From Amycolatopsis nalaikhensis (GTDB lineage Bacteria; Actinomycetota; Actinomycetes; Mycobacteriales; Pseudonocardiaceae): a stretch of DNA of 64,000 nucleotides. The stretch spans positions 7,323,501-7,387,500 of the forward strand of contig NZ_CP127173.1 of NCBI RefSeq assembly GCF_030264295.1. Direction: 5' to 3'. Position numbers and translations under genes: made by a program. Positions 51,006 to 58,691 of this stretch are shown here, piece by piece. The notes under the pieces are model-generated. The model saw only the letters and a program-made list of their open reading frames with translations. It was not told the origin of the DNA and made no database searches. Every line of letters begins with the position of its first letter. Positions within the stretch are counted from its first letter, which is position 1.

Positions 51006-51019
51006 TGGGAGCGCTCCCA
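51006..51019. promoter_or_regulatory. CebR-type operator upstream of the AA10 gene
   Basis: TGGGAGCGCTCCCA is a perfect 14-base palindrome identical to the published Streptomyces CebR (cellobiose repressor, LacI family) box. It lies 38 bases upstream of the AA10 start. Confidence 0.8.
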
Positions 51020-51100
51020 GCGTGTGCGACAGCGTATCCGCGATCCGGCGAAACTTCAACAAACCGGACAGGATGACGGTGATCTGTTCTCCGGCGCGGC

Positions 51101-51135
51101 GGGACCTGTGGCGCGGAACCGGGGACTTTGGTCAT
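51101..51135. promoter_or_regulatory. DosR-like boxes upstream of devR
   Basis: GGGACTTTGGTCAT (51122-51135) matches 11 of 14 core positions; GGGACCTGTGGCGC (51101-51114) matches 9 and starts 21 bases upstream. They end 62 bases before the devR start, as expected for autoregulation. Confidence 0.7.
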
Positions 51136-51196
51136 CGCCGCGCGCGGCCCGGTGGCCGTAGGCTGATCTCCGTCGAACCGGTTTCAGGAGGTCAGG

Positions 51197-51835
51197 ATGC
51201 TGCGCGTGTTCCTCGTCGATGACCACGAGGTGGTCCGTCGTGGTGTCGCCGATTTGCTGGACGAGGACGAGCACCTCACGGTGGTCGGGCAGGCGAGCAG
51301 CGTCTCGCAGGCGCTGGCGCGGATTCCGGCGTTGAACCCGGACGTCGCGGTGCTGGACGTGCGGCTGCCGGACGGCAACGGCATCGAGCTGGCCCGCGAA
51401 CTCCGGTCGAAGCTGCCGGAGCTGAAGTGCCTGATGCTGACCTCCTACACCGACGAGCAGGCCATGCTCGACGCGGTGATGGCCGGGGCGAGCGGATTCG
51501 TCATCAAGGACATCAAGGGCATGGACCTGGTGTCGGCGGTCCGGGACGTCGGCGCGGGAAAGTCGCTGCTGGACGCCCACGCGGCCGCCGCCCTGATGGC
51601 GAAATTGCGCGACAGCCAGGCCAAGAAAGGCCCGCTCGCGGACCTGTCGGACCAAGAGCGCAAGCTGCTGGAACTGATCGGGGAGGGCCTGACCAACCGG
51701 CAGATCTCCGAACGCATGTTCCTGGCCGAGAAGACGGTCAAGAACTACGTCTCCCGGCTGCTGACCAAGCTCGGCCTGGAACGCCGCACCCAAGCCGCCG
51801 TCCTGGCGACCGAGCTGCGCAACCAGGCCCACTAG
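51197..51835 (+). CDS. devR: DevR/DosR-type NarL-family response regulator
   Basis: Encodes 212 residues from ATG at 51197 after AGGAGG. It is remarkably close to M. tuberculosis DosR as I recall it: FLVDDHEVVRRG, VLDVRLPDGNGIEL with Asp54 as phospho-acceptor, Thr82 and Lys104 at equivalent positions, GASGFVIKDIKGMDL, and the C-terminal HTH EGLTNRQISERMFLAEKTVK followed by NYVSRLLTKLGLERRTQAAV. DosR switches on the dormancy regulon under hypoxia, NO or CO. Unlike mycobacteria, no sensor kinase gene follows. DosR-like boxes lie upstream, and the recognition helix matches the box type found across this island. Confidence 0.94.
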   Translation: MLRVFLVDDHEVVRRGVADLLDEDEHLTVVGQASSVSQALARIPALNPDVAVLDVRLPDGNGIELARELRSKLPELKCLMLTSYTDEQAMLDAVMAGASGFVIKDIKGMDLVSAVRDVGAGKSLLDAHAAAALMAKLRDSQAKKGPLADLSDQERKLLELIGEGLTNRQISERMFLAEKTVKNYVSRLLTKLGLERRTQAAVLATELRNQAH

Positions 51836-51837
51836 GC

Positions 51838-51869
51838 GCCGTCCGGCTCCGATCGGCGAACCGGACGGC
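51838..51869 (+). terminator. Stem-loop after devR
   Basis: GCCGTCCGG and CCGGACGGC form a 9-base perfect stem with a 14-base loop, two bases after the devR stop codon. Confidence 0.65.
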
Positions 51870-51891
51870 ACTCCGCTAGCGTCATGCCCGT

Positions 51892-51928
51892 GGGCCGGCG
51901 CGCTCCCTCCCCCTCAGCGCGCCGGCCC
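51892..51928 (+). terminator. Second strong stem-loop after devR
   Basis: GGGCCGGCGCGC and GCGCGCCGGCCC form a perfect 12-base stem around a pyrimidine-rich loop (TCCCTCCCCCTCA). With the preceding hairpin it insulates devR from the downstream box-driven operon. Confidence 0.7.
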
Positions 51929-51951
51929 ACACTCGTGCCCGCCCGGCGCCA

Positions 51952-51965
51952 GTGACCAAAGTCCT
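51952..51965. promoter_or_regulatory. DosR-like box far upstream of the acetyl-CoA synthetase gene
   Basis: GTGACCAAAGTCCT matches 11 of 14 core positions. It is 213 bases before the start codon at 52179, implying a leader of well over 100 bases if it drives that operon. Confidence 0.65.
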
Positions 51966-52123
51966 CCGGGTTCGGGCAGTCCGGCCGGTTCGCCCACCCC
52001 CTCCCTCGCGGTCTGCTTGTGCGGTGCCACCCGAGGTCGCGCGACCAAGTCCACTGAGGACGGACAGCCCCGTGACCGGCCGTCGAAGAGCCAGGTCACC
52101 GCGAACCGGGTGGCCGCCCCGCG

Positions 52124-52155
52124 GTGGGCGCGGCCCCTTGGTCGGCCGCGCCCAC
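52124..52155 (+). promoter_or_regulatory. Strong 5'-leader hairpin just before the ribosome site
   Basis: GTGGGCGCGGCC and GGCCGCGCCCAC form a perfect 12-base stem with an 8-base loop, ending 23 bases before the start codon and about a dozen before the GAGGAGA ribosome site. It could be a leader attenuator or an RNA-stability element; no riboswitch class is recognised. The other bases of the 51966-52178 leader show nothing I can assign. Confidence 0.5.
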
Positions 52156-52178
52156 CCGCATGCCGTGAGGAGAAAGCG

Positions 52179-54803
52179 ATGAGCGTCGAGGCGGGCTCCC
52201 GGGCCCTGCTCTCCGGCGGCGACGTGGTGCTCGTGCGCCCGCTGCGCCCGGCCGACACCGCCGAGGTGCTCGCCCTGCACACCCGGCTCGACCGGCGGGA
52301 CACCTACTTCCGGTTCTTCGGCGCGCCGTCCGGCCTGGCCAAGCTGGCCGCCGAGATCGCCGCCGAACCCGGGCCCGGCCACTACGCCGTGGGCTGCTAC
52401 CTGCGCGGAGCGCTCATCGGCGTCGCCAACTACGAGGTGCTGGACGGCTCCACCGACGCCGAAGTGGCGCTCGTCGTGGACGCGGCCGTGCGCACCCAGG
52501 GCGTCGCGACCCTGCTGATGGAACACCTGGTCTCGCACGCCCGCGCGACGGGCCTGAAGCGGTTCATCGCCGAAGTGCTGGCCGAGAACGCCAAGGTGAT
52601 CCACGTCTTCCGGGACCTCGGCCTGCGGTTCGACCCCGGGCTCGGCGGCCCCGAACGCGACATCGTGATGGACCTCGAGCAGGACACCGCCTACCTCGAC
52701 GCCGTGCTCGAGCGCGACGCGGCCGCCGACGCGGCCAGCCTCGCGCACCTGCTCAGGCCGTCCTCGGTCGCCGTGATCGGGGCCGGACGGCAACCCGGCT
52801 CGGTCGGCCACGCCGTCTTGGCCAACCTGGTCACCTGCGGCTACCGCGGCCCGGTCGAGGTGGTGCACCCGCGGGCCCGCGCGATCCTCGGCGTGCCGTG
52901 CGCGCCGTCCGTCGCGGAGCTGAGCCGCACGCCCGAGCTCGCCGTGGTCTGCCTGCCCGCGCCCGCCGCCGCCGAGGCGGTCGAAGCGTGCGGGAAACGC
53001 GGGGTCCGCGCGGTGGTCGTGATCTCGTCGGGCCTCACCGGGACCGAAGCCGGCGACCGGGTGCGCGCGGCGGTGCGCGAGTACGGCCTGCGCCTGGTCG
53101 GGCCGAACTGCCTCGGCGTCGTCTCGACCGATCCCGCCTGCCCGGTGAACGTGACGTTCCTCGGCGCGCCCGTACGGCCCGGCGCCGTCGGCGTCGTCAC
53201 CCAGTCCGGCGGCGTCGGCATCGCGCTCGCCGAATCCCTCGGCGACCTCGGCCTCGGCCTGTCGACGCTGGTCTCGACCGGTGACAAGTACGACGTCAGC
53301 GGCAACGACCTGCTGATGTGGTGGGCCGCCGACCCGCACACGGAACTGGCCGTGCTCTACCTCGAGTCGTTCGGCAACCCGCGCAAGTTCGGCCGCCTGG
53401 CCCGGCAGCTCGCCCGGACGCGGCCGGTGCTCGCCGTCCGGTCCGGCAGTGGTGACACCGCGCAGCGCGCGGCGGCGTCGCACACCGCCGCGGCCGCGAC
53501 GCCCGCCGTCACGCGCGACGCGTTGTTCGAGCAGGCCGGAGTGATCGCCGTCGACACCGTCGCCGAGCTGGTCGACGTCATCGCGGGCCTGTCCTGGCAG
53601 CTGCTGCCCGGCGGGCCGCGGGTGGCCGTCGTGAGCAACGCCGGGGGAGCCGGGGTGCTCGCCGCCGACGCGTGCGAGCGCGAAGGCCTGGTCATGGCCG
53701 AGCTGTCCGGCCACACCCGGGAGCGGCTCGCGAAGGCGCTCCCGGCCGAAGCCGCCGTGCGGAACCCGGTCGACACGACCGCGGCCGTCGCGCCGGAGGT
53801 GTTCGCCGAAGCGTTGCGTGCGGTCCTCGACGACGACGGCGTCGACGCGGTCATCGCGGTGACCGTGCCGACCGCGTGCGGCGACCCCGGCTCTTCGCTC
53901 GCCGAAGTGCTGCCGCCCGAGTACAAGACGGTCTTCGCCGTCCGGCCGGGGCAGCGGGCCCGCGTCACGCCGCTCGTCCCCGGTGGCGTGACCGCCTGCT
54001 ACGACGACCCCGCTGCGGCGGCCGCCGTGCTCGCCAGGCTCGTCCGCTACGCGCGGTGGCTCAACCGGCCCGAAACCGAGAATTCCTCGCCACCACTGGA
54101 AGATCCGGACGCCCTGCGCGCGTTCGCCGCCGGGCGTGAAGGCTGGCTCTCGCCCGCTGACGCCGTCGAGTTGCTGCGCTTGGCCGACGTCCCGATGGTG
54201 GAGACCCACTACGTCACGGCGGATGACTCGATGGCCGCCGCGGCCACCGACCTCGGCTCTCCCGTCGTGCTCAAGGCGGACGCCGATGGGCTGCTGCACA
54301 AGACCGCCGGTGGCGGTGTCCTGCTGGATGTCCACGGTGCGGACCGGATCCTCGAGGCGTTCCGGACGTTGCGGGCCCGCTTCGGCTCGGCGCTGCGTGG
54401 GGTGACGGTGCAGCCGATGGCCGAGCCTGGCCGGGAGCTGCTGGTGGGGGTGCGGTCGGATCCGGTGTTCGGGCCGTTGGTGGTGTTCGGTCTCGGCGGG
54501 GTCGACACCGACCTGATCGCCGACCACGCCGCCCGGTTGGCCCCGCTGACCGGCGCGGACGCGGATCTGCTCCTGGACGGGTTGCGCGCGTCGAAGGCGC
54601 TCTGGGCGTCCGGGCTGGATCGCGCGGCCGTCCGCGAAGTCCTGCTGAAGGTGAGCCGCCTGGCCGAGCTGGTGCCTGAGCTGGCCGAACTCGACCTCAA
54701 CCCGCTGCGCGTGCGCGCGGACGGCTGCGTGGCGCTCGACGTCCGCGCCCGGCTGGAGCGGCCCGCGGCCGCCGACCCGTTCCTGCGTCACCTGCGAGAC
54801 TGA
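52179..54803 (+). CDS. GNAT domain fused to ADP-forming acetyl-CoA synthetase
   Basis: Encodes 874 residues from ATG at 52179. Residues about 15-165 are a GNAT acetyltransferase (LVVDAAVRTQGVATLLMEHL). Then a CoA-binding domain (RPSSVAVIGAGRQPGSVGHAV, 194-290), a succinyl-CoA-ligase-like region (GVVTQSGGVGIALAESL) with the candidate phospho-histidine His435 in AAASHTAAAA, and a C-terminal ATP-grasp (about 660-874, PVVLKADADGLLHKTAGGGV). This order (GNAT first) matches actinobacterial Pat-type proteins. Retained His435 suggests acetate plus ATP formation from acetyl-CoA is possible; alternatively it is a protein lysine acetyltransferase with a sensor-only ligase part. Operon with ackA. Confidence 0.87.
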   Translation: MSVEAGSRALLSGGDVVLVRPLRPADTAEVLALHTRLDRRDTYFRFFGAPSGLAKLAAEIAAEPGPGHYAVGCYLRGALIGVANYEVLDGSTDAEVALVVDAAVRTQGVATLLMEHLVSHARATGLKRFIAEVLAENAKVIHVFRDLGLRFDPGLGGPERDIVMDLEQDTAYLDAVLERDAAADAASLAHLLRPSSVAVIGAGRQPGSVGHAVLANLVTCGYRGPVEVVHPRARAILGVPCAPSVAELSRTPELAVVCLPAPAAAEAVEACGKRGVRAVVVISSGLTGTEAGDRVRAAVREYGLRLVGPNCLGVVSTDPACPVNVTFLGAPVRPGAVGVVTQSGGVGIALAESLGDLGLGLSTLVSTGDKYDVSGNDLLMWWAADPHTELAVLYLESFGNPRKFGRLARQLARTRPVLAVRSGSGDTAQRAAASHTAAAATPAVTRDALFEQAGVIAVDTVAELVDVIAGLSWQLLPGGPRVAVVSNAGGAGVLAADACEREGLVMAELSGHTRERLAKALPAEAAVRNPVDTTAAVAPEVFAEALRAVLDDDGVDAVIAVTVPTACGDPGSSLAEVLPPEYKTVFAVRPGQRARVTPLVPGGVTACYDDPAAAAAVLARLVRYARWLNRPETENSSPPLEDPDALRAFAAGREGWLSPADAVELLRLADVPMVETHYVTADDSMAAAATDLGSPVVLKADADGLLHKTAGGGVLLDVHGADRILEAFRTLRARFGSALRGVTVQPMAEPGRELLVGVRSDPVFGPLVVFGLGGVDTDLIADHAARLAPLTGADADLLLDGLRASKALWASGLDRAAVREVLLKVSRLAELVPELAELDLNPLRVRADGCVALDVRARLERPAAADPFLRHLRD

Positions 54804-54815
54804 AGGAGCTTTGCC

Positions 54816-55901
54816 GTGCGTGTGCTGACCCTGAACCCGGGCTCGTCGAGCATGAAGGTGTCGCTGGTCGACGACGGCACCGCGGTCGGCTGGGCCGCCT
54901 GGGACCTGACCGACCCGGCCGTGGTGGGCCAGGCGATCCGCCGCTGGTCCGATGTGGACGCCGTCGCCGTCCGGTTCGTCCACGGCGGCTCGCAGAAGGC
55001 CCCGGCCCGGGTCGACGACGCCTTGCTCGCGAACCTGGAACGGCTCACTTCGCTGGCGCCCAACCACCAGCCGCTGTCGCTGGCGGTGACCCGCGAGGTC
55101 CGCCGTCTGCTGCCGGACGTCCCCGTGGTGGCCTGCTTCGACACGGCGTTCCACGCGCGGATGCCCGAAGCTGCGGCCCGGTATCCGTTGCCGCGGGCGT
55201 GGACGGCGCAGAACCGCTTGCGCCGCTACGGTTTCCACGGCCTGTCGTGCCAGTACGCGTTGCGCCGTACCGGTGAGCTGCTGGGCCGGGCACCCGAAGA
55301 GCTGCAGCTCGTCTGCGCTCACGTGGGTGCCGGGGTGTCGGTGACGGCGATCCGCGACGGTCACGGCGTCGACACCAGCATGGGATTCACCCCGCTCGAA
55401 GGCGCCATGATGGCGACGCGGTCGGGTTCGGTGGATCCGGGGCTGCTGCTGCACGTGATGCAGACGGTGCCGATGAGCCCGGCGGAGATGTCCGACGCGC
55501 TGTTCCACCGGTCGGGGCTGGCCGGGATGAGCGGGACCAACGGTGATCTGCGGCGGGTGCTGGCCGCGGCCGCGCGCGGCGAACCGGACGCCTCGGTGGC
55601 TCTGGATGTCTACCGGCACCGGCTCCGGCGGGAGATCGGTGCGGCCGCGACGAGCCTGTCGCGGCTGGACGCGGTCGTGTTCACCGGCGGTGTCGCCGAG
55701 CATCAGCCGGAGGTGATCACGTCGGTGATCGAGGGGCTGGGCGTGCTCGGTGTGCGTGCCGGGGACGTTCCACACACCGAAGTCGATCGGATCGTCACCG
55801 CGGCGGGCTCACCGGTGCCCGCCTTGATCGTGCTGCCCCGGGAAGACCTGGAGCTGGCCCGCGGCGCCGAAGAGGCGCTCGCCCGAGTGTTCGCGAGGTG
55901 A
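54816..55901 (+). CDS. ackA: Acetate kinase
   Basis: Encodes 361 residues from GTG at 54816 with GGAGCT upstream. ASKHA-fold signatures: RVLTLNPGSSSMKVSLVDD, RYGFHGLSCQYALRR, HVGAGVSVTAIRDGHGVDTS then MGFTPLEGAMMATRSGSVDP, and FTGGVAEHQPEV. It is shorter than the usual 395-400 residues, mainly from a trimmed N-terminal region. It converts acetyl phosphate and ADP to acetate and ATP, using the acetyl phosphate made by the phosphoketolase. No phosphotransacetylase gene is in the window. Confidence 0.94.
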   Translation: MRVLTLNPGSSSMKVSLVDDGTAVGWAAWDLTDPAVVGQAIRRWSDVDAVAVRFVHGGSQKAPARVDDALLANLERLTSLAPNHQPLSLAVTREVRRLLPDVPVVACFDTAFHARMPEAAARYPLPRAWTAQNRLRRYGFHGLSCQYALRRTGELLGRAPEELQLVCAHVGAGVSVTAIRDGHGVDTSMGFTPLEGAMMATRSGSVDPGLLLHVMQTVPMSPAEMSDALFHRSGLAGMSGTNGDLRRVLAAAARGEPDASVALDVYRHRLRREIGAAATSLSRLDAVVFTGGVAEHQPEVITSVIEGLGVLGVRAGDVPHTEVDRIVTAAGSPVPALIVLPREDLELARGAEEALARVFAR

Positions 55902-55904
55902 ACC

Positions 55905-56303
55905 ATGCACGTGCTGCTGACTGAATCGTCCTTCGGGGACGCCGATTTCCTCGTCCAGCCTCTGCGTGACGCCGGTTGCCTGGTCAGCCGCTGTCACAGC
56001 CGGGCCGGGCTGTGCCGGGCGCTCGCGGTGGGCGGCCGCTGCCCGCTCGATGAGCCGTTCGCCCAGCCCGACTTGGTCGTCGATGTCCGTGGCCAGGGCG
56101 GCGAACTGACCGCCCGCGAGTACGGCGTCGTCTGCGCGGTCCGCGACAACGTGCCGGTCGCGCTGGTCTCGCCGGATCCGGCGGTCCGCGCGGAAGTGCC
56201 GCCGGGCCTGGAGAACCGCGTCACCGTGATCGACGTCGACGGCCTGCTCGCCACCTGCCGCGCCGCGGCGAGACACCTCGGCATCCCGGTCACCACCGGA
56301 TGA
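55905..56303 (+). CDS. Hypothetical protein following ackA
   Basis: Encodes 132 residues from ATG at 55905, three bases after ackA. The layout (MHVLLTESSFGDADFLVQPL, then DLVVDVRGQGGELTAREYGV, VALVSPDPAVRAEV) alternates strands and helices like a receiver or nucleotide fold, but no family motif or phospho-acceptor is clear. Three N-terminal cysteines (AGCLVSRCHSRAGLC) and one in GGRCPLDE might bind a metal or sense redox state. Overlaps the next gene by four bases. Confidence 0.6.
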   Translation: MHVLLTESSFGDADFLVQPLRDAGCLVSRCHSRAGLCRALAVGGRCPLDEPFAQPDLVVDVRGQGGELTAREYGVVCAVRDNVPVALVSPDPAVRAEVPPGLENRVTVIDVDGLLATCRAAARHLGIPVTTG

Positions 56304-57016
56304 CCGCACCCGGCTTCCGGTGGGACTCCTCGTCCCGCGCCGTTCTCGGCGACGCGCTGGTGCGGCTGGGCCCGAACCGGTGCGTCGCGGAGGTGAGGCC
56401 GGACGAGGTGCTGCTGACGGCACAGTCACCCGGCGGCGGCCGCGACCGCGCCGGAACGGCGGCGCTGCTCGACTGCGGCGCGGCGCTGTCGACGGTCTGG
56501 ACGGTCCTGCGGGTGCTGGGCCGCGACCCGGTGGTGACGTTCCCGGCCACCGTCGCGGCCGCGGTCCACGCCGGGCCGGCGCGGACGCCGACGAGCGCGG
56601 AGTGGGCGCGCTACGTCGCTCTGCGCAAGGTGGCCGAGCCGCCGTCGAACGCACCGCTGCGCCCGGTAAGCCTCGCGGTGCTGCGCGCGGTGGCGGCGGA
56701 CGACTTCTGGCCGGACACGGCGGTCCGCATCGTCCGGCCGGAGTGGGCCCCGACGCTCCGCAGGCTGGGCGCCGACTTGGCCGGGCAGTCATCGCTGCTG
56801 GTGACCACGCCCGCCGACACCAGGCGGCACCAAGTCCTGGCCGGAGCCGCGCTGCACGCGACCCGCCTGGCGACGGCGGTCCGCGGGTTCGGTTCGCGGC
56901 GTTTCGCCCTGCCCGCGCAGGCACCCGCGGAGCGCGCCCGGTACGTCGAAGAGTCGCTGCTGCCCGGGATTCCGCAGGGATTGCTCGTCGTCGGGCTCGC
57001 GCCCGCCAAGCGGTGA
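56300..57016 (+). CDS. Divergent Acg-type nitroreductase relative
   Basis: Encodes 238 residues from ATG at 56300. The segment AALLDCGAALSTVWTVLRVL followed by GRDPVVTFP parallels LLSCGAALTNLVLAVRVLGRDCHV in the nitroreductase at 57715, and later parts (SSLLVTTPADTRRHQVLAGA, LHATRLATAVRG) parallel its FMN-binding half. The opening RAPSVHNTQPW signature is missing and the protein is about 90 residues shorter, so flavin binding is doubtful. It ends the ackA operon before a terminator. Confidence 0.65.
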   Translation: MTAPGFRWDSSSRAVLGDALVRLGPNRCVAEVRPDEVLLTAQSPGGGRDRAGTAALLDCGAALSTVWTVLRVLGRDPVVTFPATVAAAVHAGPARTPTSAEWARYVALRKVAEPPSNAPLRPVSLAVLRAVAADDFWPDTAVRIVRPEWAPTLRRLGADLAGQSSLLVTTPADTRRHQVLAGAALHATRLATAVRGFGSRRFALPAQAPAERARYVEESLLPGIPQGLLVVGLAPAKR

Positions 57017-57031
57017 CTCCCTACGGTGAAA

Positions 57032-57066
57032 GGCGGGAACCCCGGTCTTCGGCCGGGATTCCCGCC
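57032..57066 (+). terminator. Terminator of the acetate operon
   Basis: GGCGGGAA and TTCCCGCC bracket an inner CCGG...CCGG pairing with loop TCTTCGG, followed by TTCCCTTTCC. It lies between convergent genes and can serve both. Confidence 0.8.
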
Positions 57067-57085
57067 TTCCCTTTCCGAGTGGGCC

Positions 57086-57541
57086 TCAAGCGGGTGCGAA
57101 GCGGTGTGCGGCTTCCGGCGTGATGACCACGACCGGGCAGCGGGAAAACCGGACGCACTCGCGGCCGACGCTGCCCAGCACCAGATCCGCCAGCGCGCCG
57201 CCGCGGTGGGCGCCGAGCACCAGGACGTCCGCGTCGGCCGAGGCGGTGACCAGCTCCGTCGCCGGGTCTCCGTGGACCGTGCGCGTCTCCACCTTCGCCT
57301 TCGAGGTGCGGGCCAGCCCGGCCACGTGCTCGTCGAGGTGGTAATCCGCCTCCGGGGCGCGGCCGTGCGGCTGGATGGCGAACGACGTTCCGGGCAGCAG
57401 CGTGTCGCGGGGGCGGACGAGGATCGCGCGGACCGTGTCACCGGCGTGCGCGCCCACCTCGACGGCCCAGCGCAGGGCCGCGTCGCCGCGGGGGGAGCCG
57501 TCCGTGCCGACGACGACCACCCGGCCGGTTCCTGAATCCAT
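57086..57541 (-). CDS. Single-domain universal stress protein
   Basis: Encodes 151 residues from ATG at 57539-57541, with GAGGAAAG-like purines upstream on its strand. One UspA domain: VVVVGTDGSPRGDAALRWAV at the start, ATP loop GAHRGGALADLVLGSVGREC, final strand CPVVVITPEAA. It diverges from a nitroreductase across the boxes at 57604-57639, so both are probably DosR-controlled. Confidence 0.9.
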   Translation of the reverse strand: MDSGTGRVVVVGTDGSPRGDAALRWAVEVGAHAGDTVRAILVRPRDTLLPGTSFAIQPHGRAPEADYHLDEHVAGLARTSKAKVETRTVHGDPATELVTASADADVLVLGAHRGGALADLVLGSVGRECVRFSRCPVVVITPEAAHRFAPA

Positions 57542-57603
57542 GGTGTGCCTTCTTTCCTCCGGTTGCGTCCCGATCGTGCGGCCGGACCGCGGCGCGGCGG
57601 TAG

Positions 57604-57639
57604 GGGACGAATTCCGCCGGACCGGGGGACTTTGTGCTC
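57604..57639. promoter_or_regulatory. Paired DosR-like boxes between divergent Usp and nitroreductase
   Basis: GGGACGAATTCCGC (57604-57617, 9 of 14) and GGGACTTTGTGCTC (57626-57639, 10 of 14) start exactly 22 bases apart. They lie 63 bases before the Usp start and 76 before the nitroreductase start. Confidence 0.6.
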
Positions 57640-57714
57640 CGGTGCCCCCGCCGCGGGCGGCCGCACGATGACGGTCGGCGGAGCGCCGTGCTCCGCGCGA
57701 GGAGAGTGACCGCG

Positions 57715-58691
57715 ATGACCGCCGCCGCACCGGCCGCATTGACCACCGACCAGCTCGGCATCCTCGGCCGCGCCGTGAGCCGCGCGCCTTCCGTGCACAA
57801 CACCCAGCCGTGGCGGCTTCAGCCGCGCGGCACCGAAATCGACCTGGTCGAACGCCTCGACGTCGAGCTGCGGCGCCACGACCCGGACGGCCGGGACCGG
57901 CTGCTGTCCTGCGGGGCCGCGCTGACCAACCTCGTGCTCGCGGTCCGGGTGCTCGGGCGCGACTGCCACGTCGAGTACCCCGACGATGTCGCGGCGACTG
58001 TCACGATCGGCCGTCCGCGGCCCGCATCGGCTCAGGATTTCGCGCTGTACCACGCCATCGCGCGCCGCCGCAGCCACCGGCGCGCCTTCTTCCACGGCCG
58101 CGTGCCCGCCGCCGTCCGGACCGCCGTGGTCACCGCGGGGGAGACGGCGGGCGTGCACGTCGTCGCGCCCGCCCACCTCGAGAAGCTGGCCGAGCTGCTC
58201 GGCTTCGCCACGCGCGTGCTCCGCGACGACCGCGGCTACCAGCGCGAGCTGGCCTTGTGGACCACGCACACCCACGGCTGGGCCGCGATCGGCGACGGCG
58301 TCCCCGAAGCCGCGCTCAGCGCCGAGGCCCTGCCCGTGGCCGGGCTCGTCCGCACGGACACGCCGGTGCCGGACGACGTCGTGCTCGCCTCGCGGCTGGC
58401 CGCGGAGAACCTGCTGGTCGTCTGCACCGACGGCGACACACGCGCCGACCGCATCGCCGCCGGCGCGGCCCTGGAGCGCGTCTGGCTCACCGCGACGGCG
58501 AAGGCACTGGTCGGCTCGGTGCTCACGCAACCGTTGCACCTCACCGGGTTCCGGGCCCGGCTCGTCTCGGGCTCGGGCTGCCCGGTGTGCCGCAGGCGAT
58601 CTTCCGCTTCGGCTACCCCGCCGTCCCGTCGGCACCCGCACCCCGGCTGCCGGTCGGCGAGCTGTTCCCGCCCGCGGATCGGCGCGGGTGA
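57715..58691 (+). pseudogene. Acg-type nitroreductase with a single-base frameshift near the 3' end
   Basis: From ATG at 57715 the reading frame encodes a normal Acg-type protein (AVSRAPSVHNTQPWRLQP, RLLSCGAALTNLVLAVRVLG, ASRLAAENLLVVCTDGD) to TGFRARLVSG, then loses homology. The expected ending, LGLPGVPQAIFRFGYPAVPS then PRLPVGELFPP, is found in the next frame up to a stop at 58689-58691. Adding one C in GGGCTCGGG near 58571 rejoins them to about 325 residues. The restored stop overlaps the next start (GTGA), which supports recent damage or a sequencing error. Without the fix the frame runs on through the next gene. Confidence 0.85.

Noticed and set aside
52041..52054. GCGACCAAGTCCAC as a second DosR box for the synthetase operon
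   Set aside because: The half-sites are one base too close compared with the other boxes.
51882..55775. A 1297-codon open frame on the minus strand opposite the acetyl-CoA synthetase and acetate kinase genes
   Set aside because: High GC leaves few stops on the opposite strand; its product is Arg/Gly/His-rich with no motif, whereas the plus-strand genes have full catalytic signatures.
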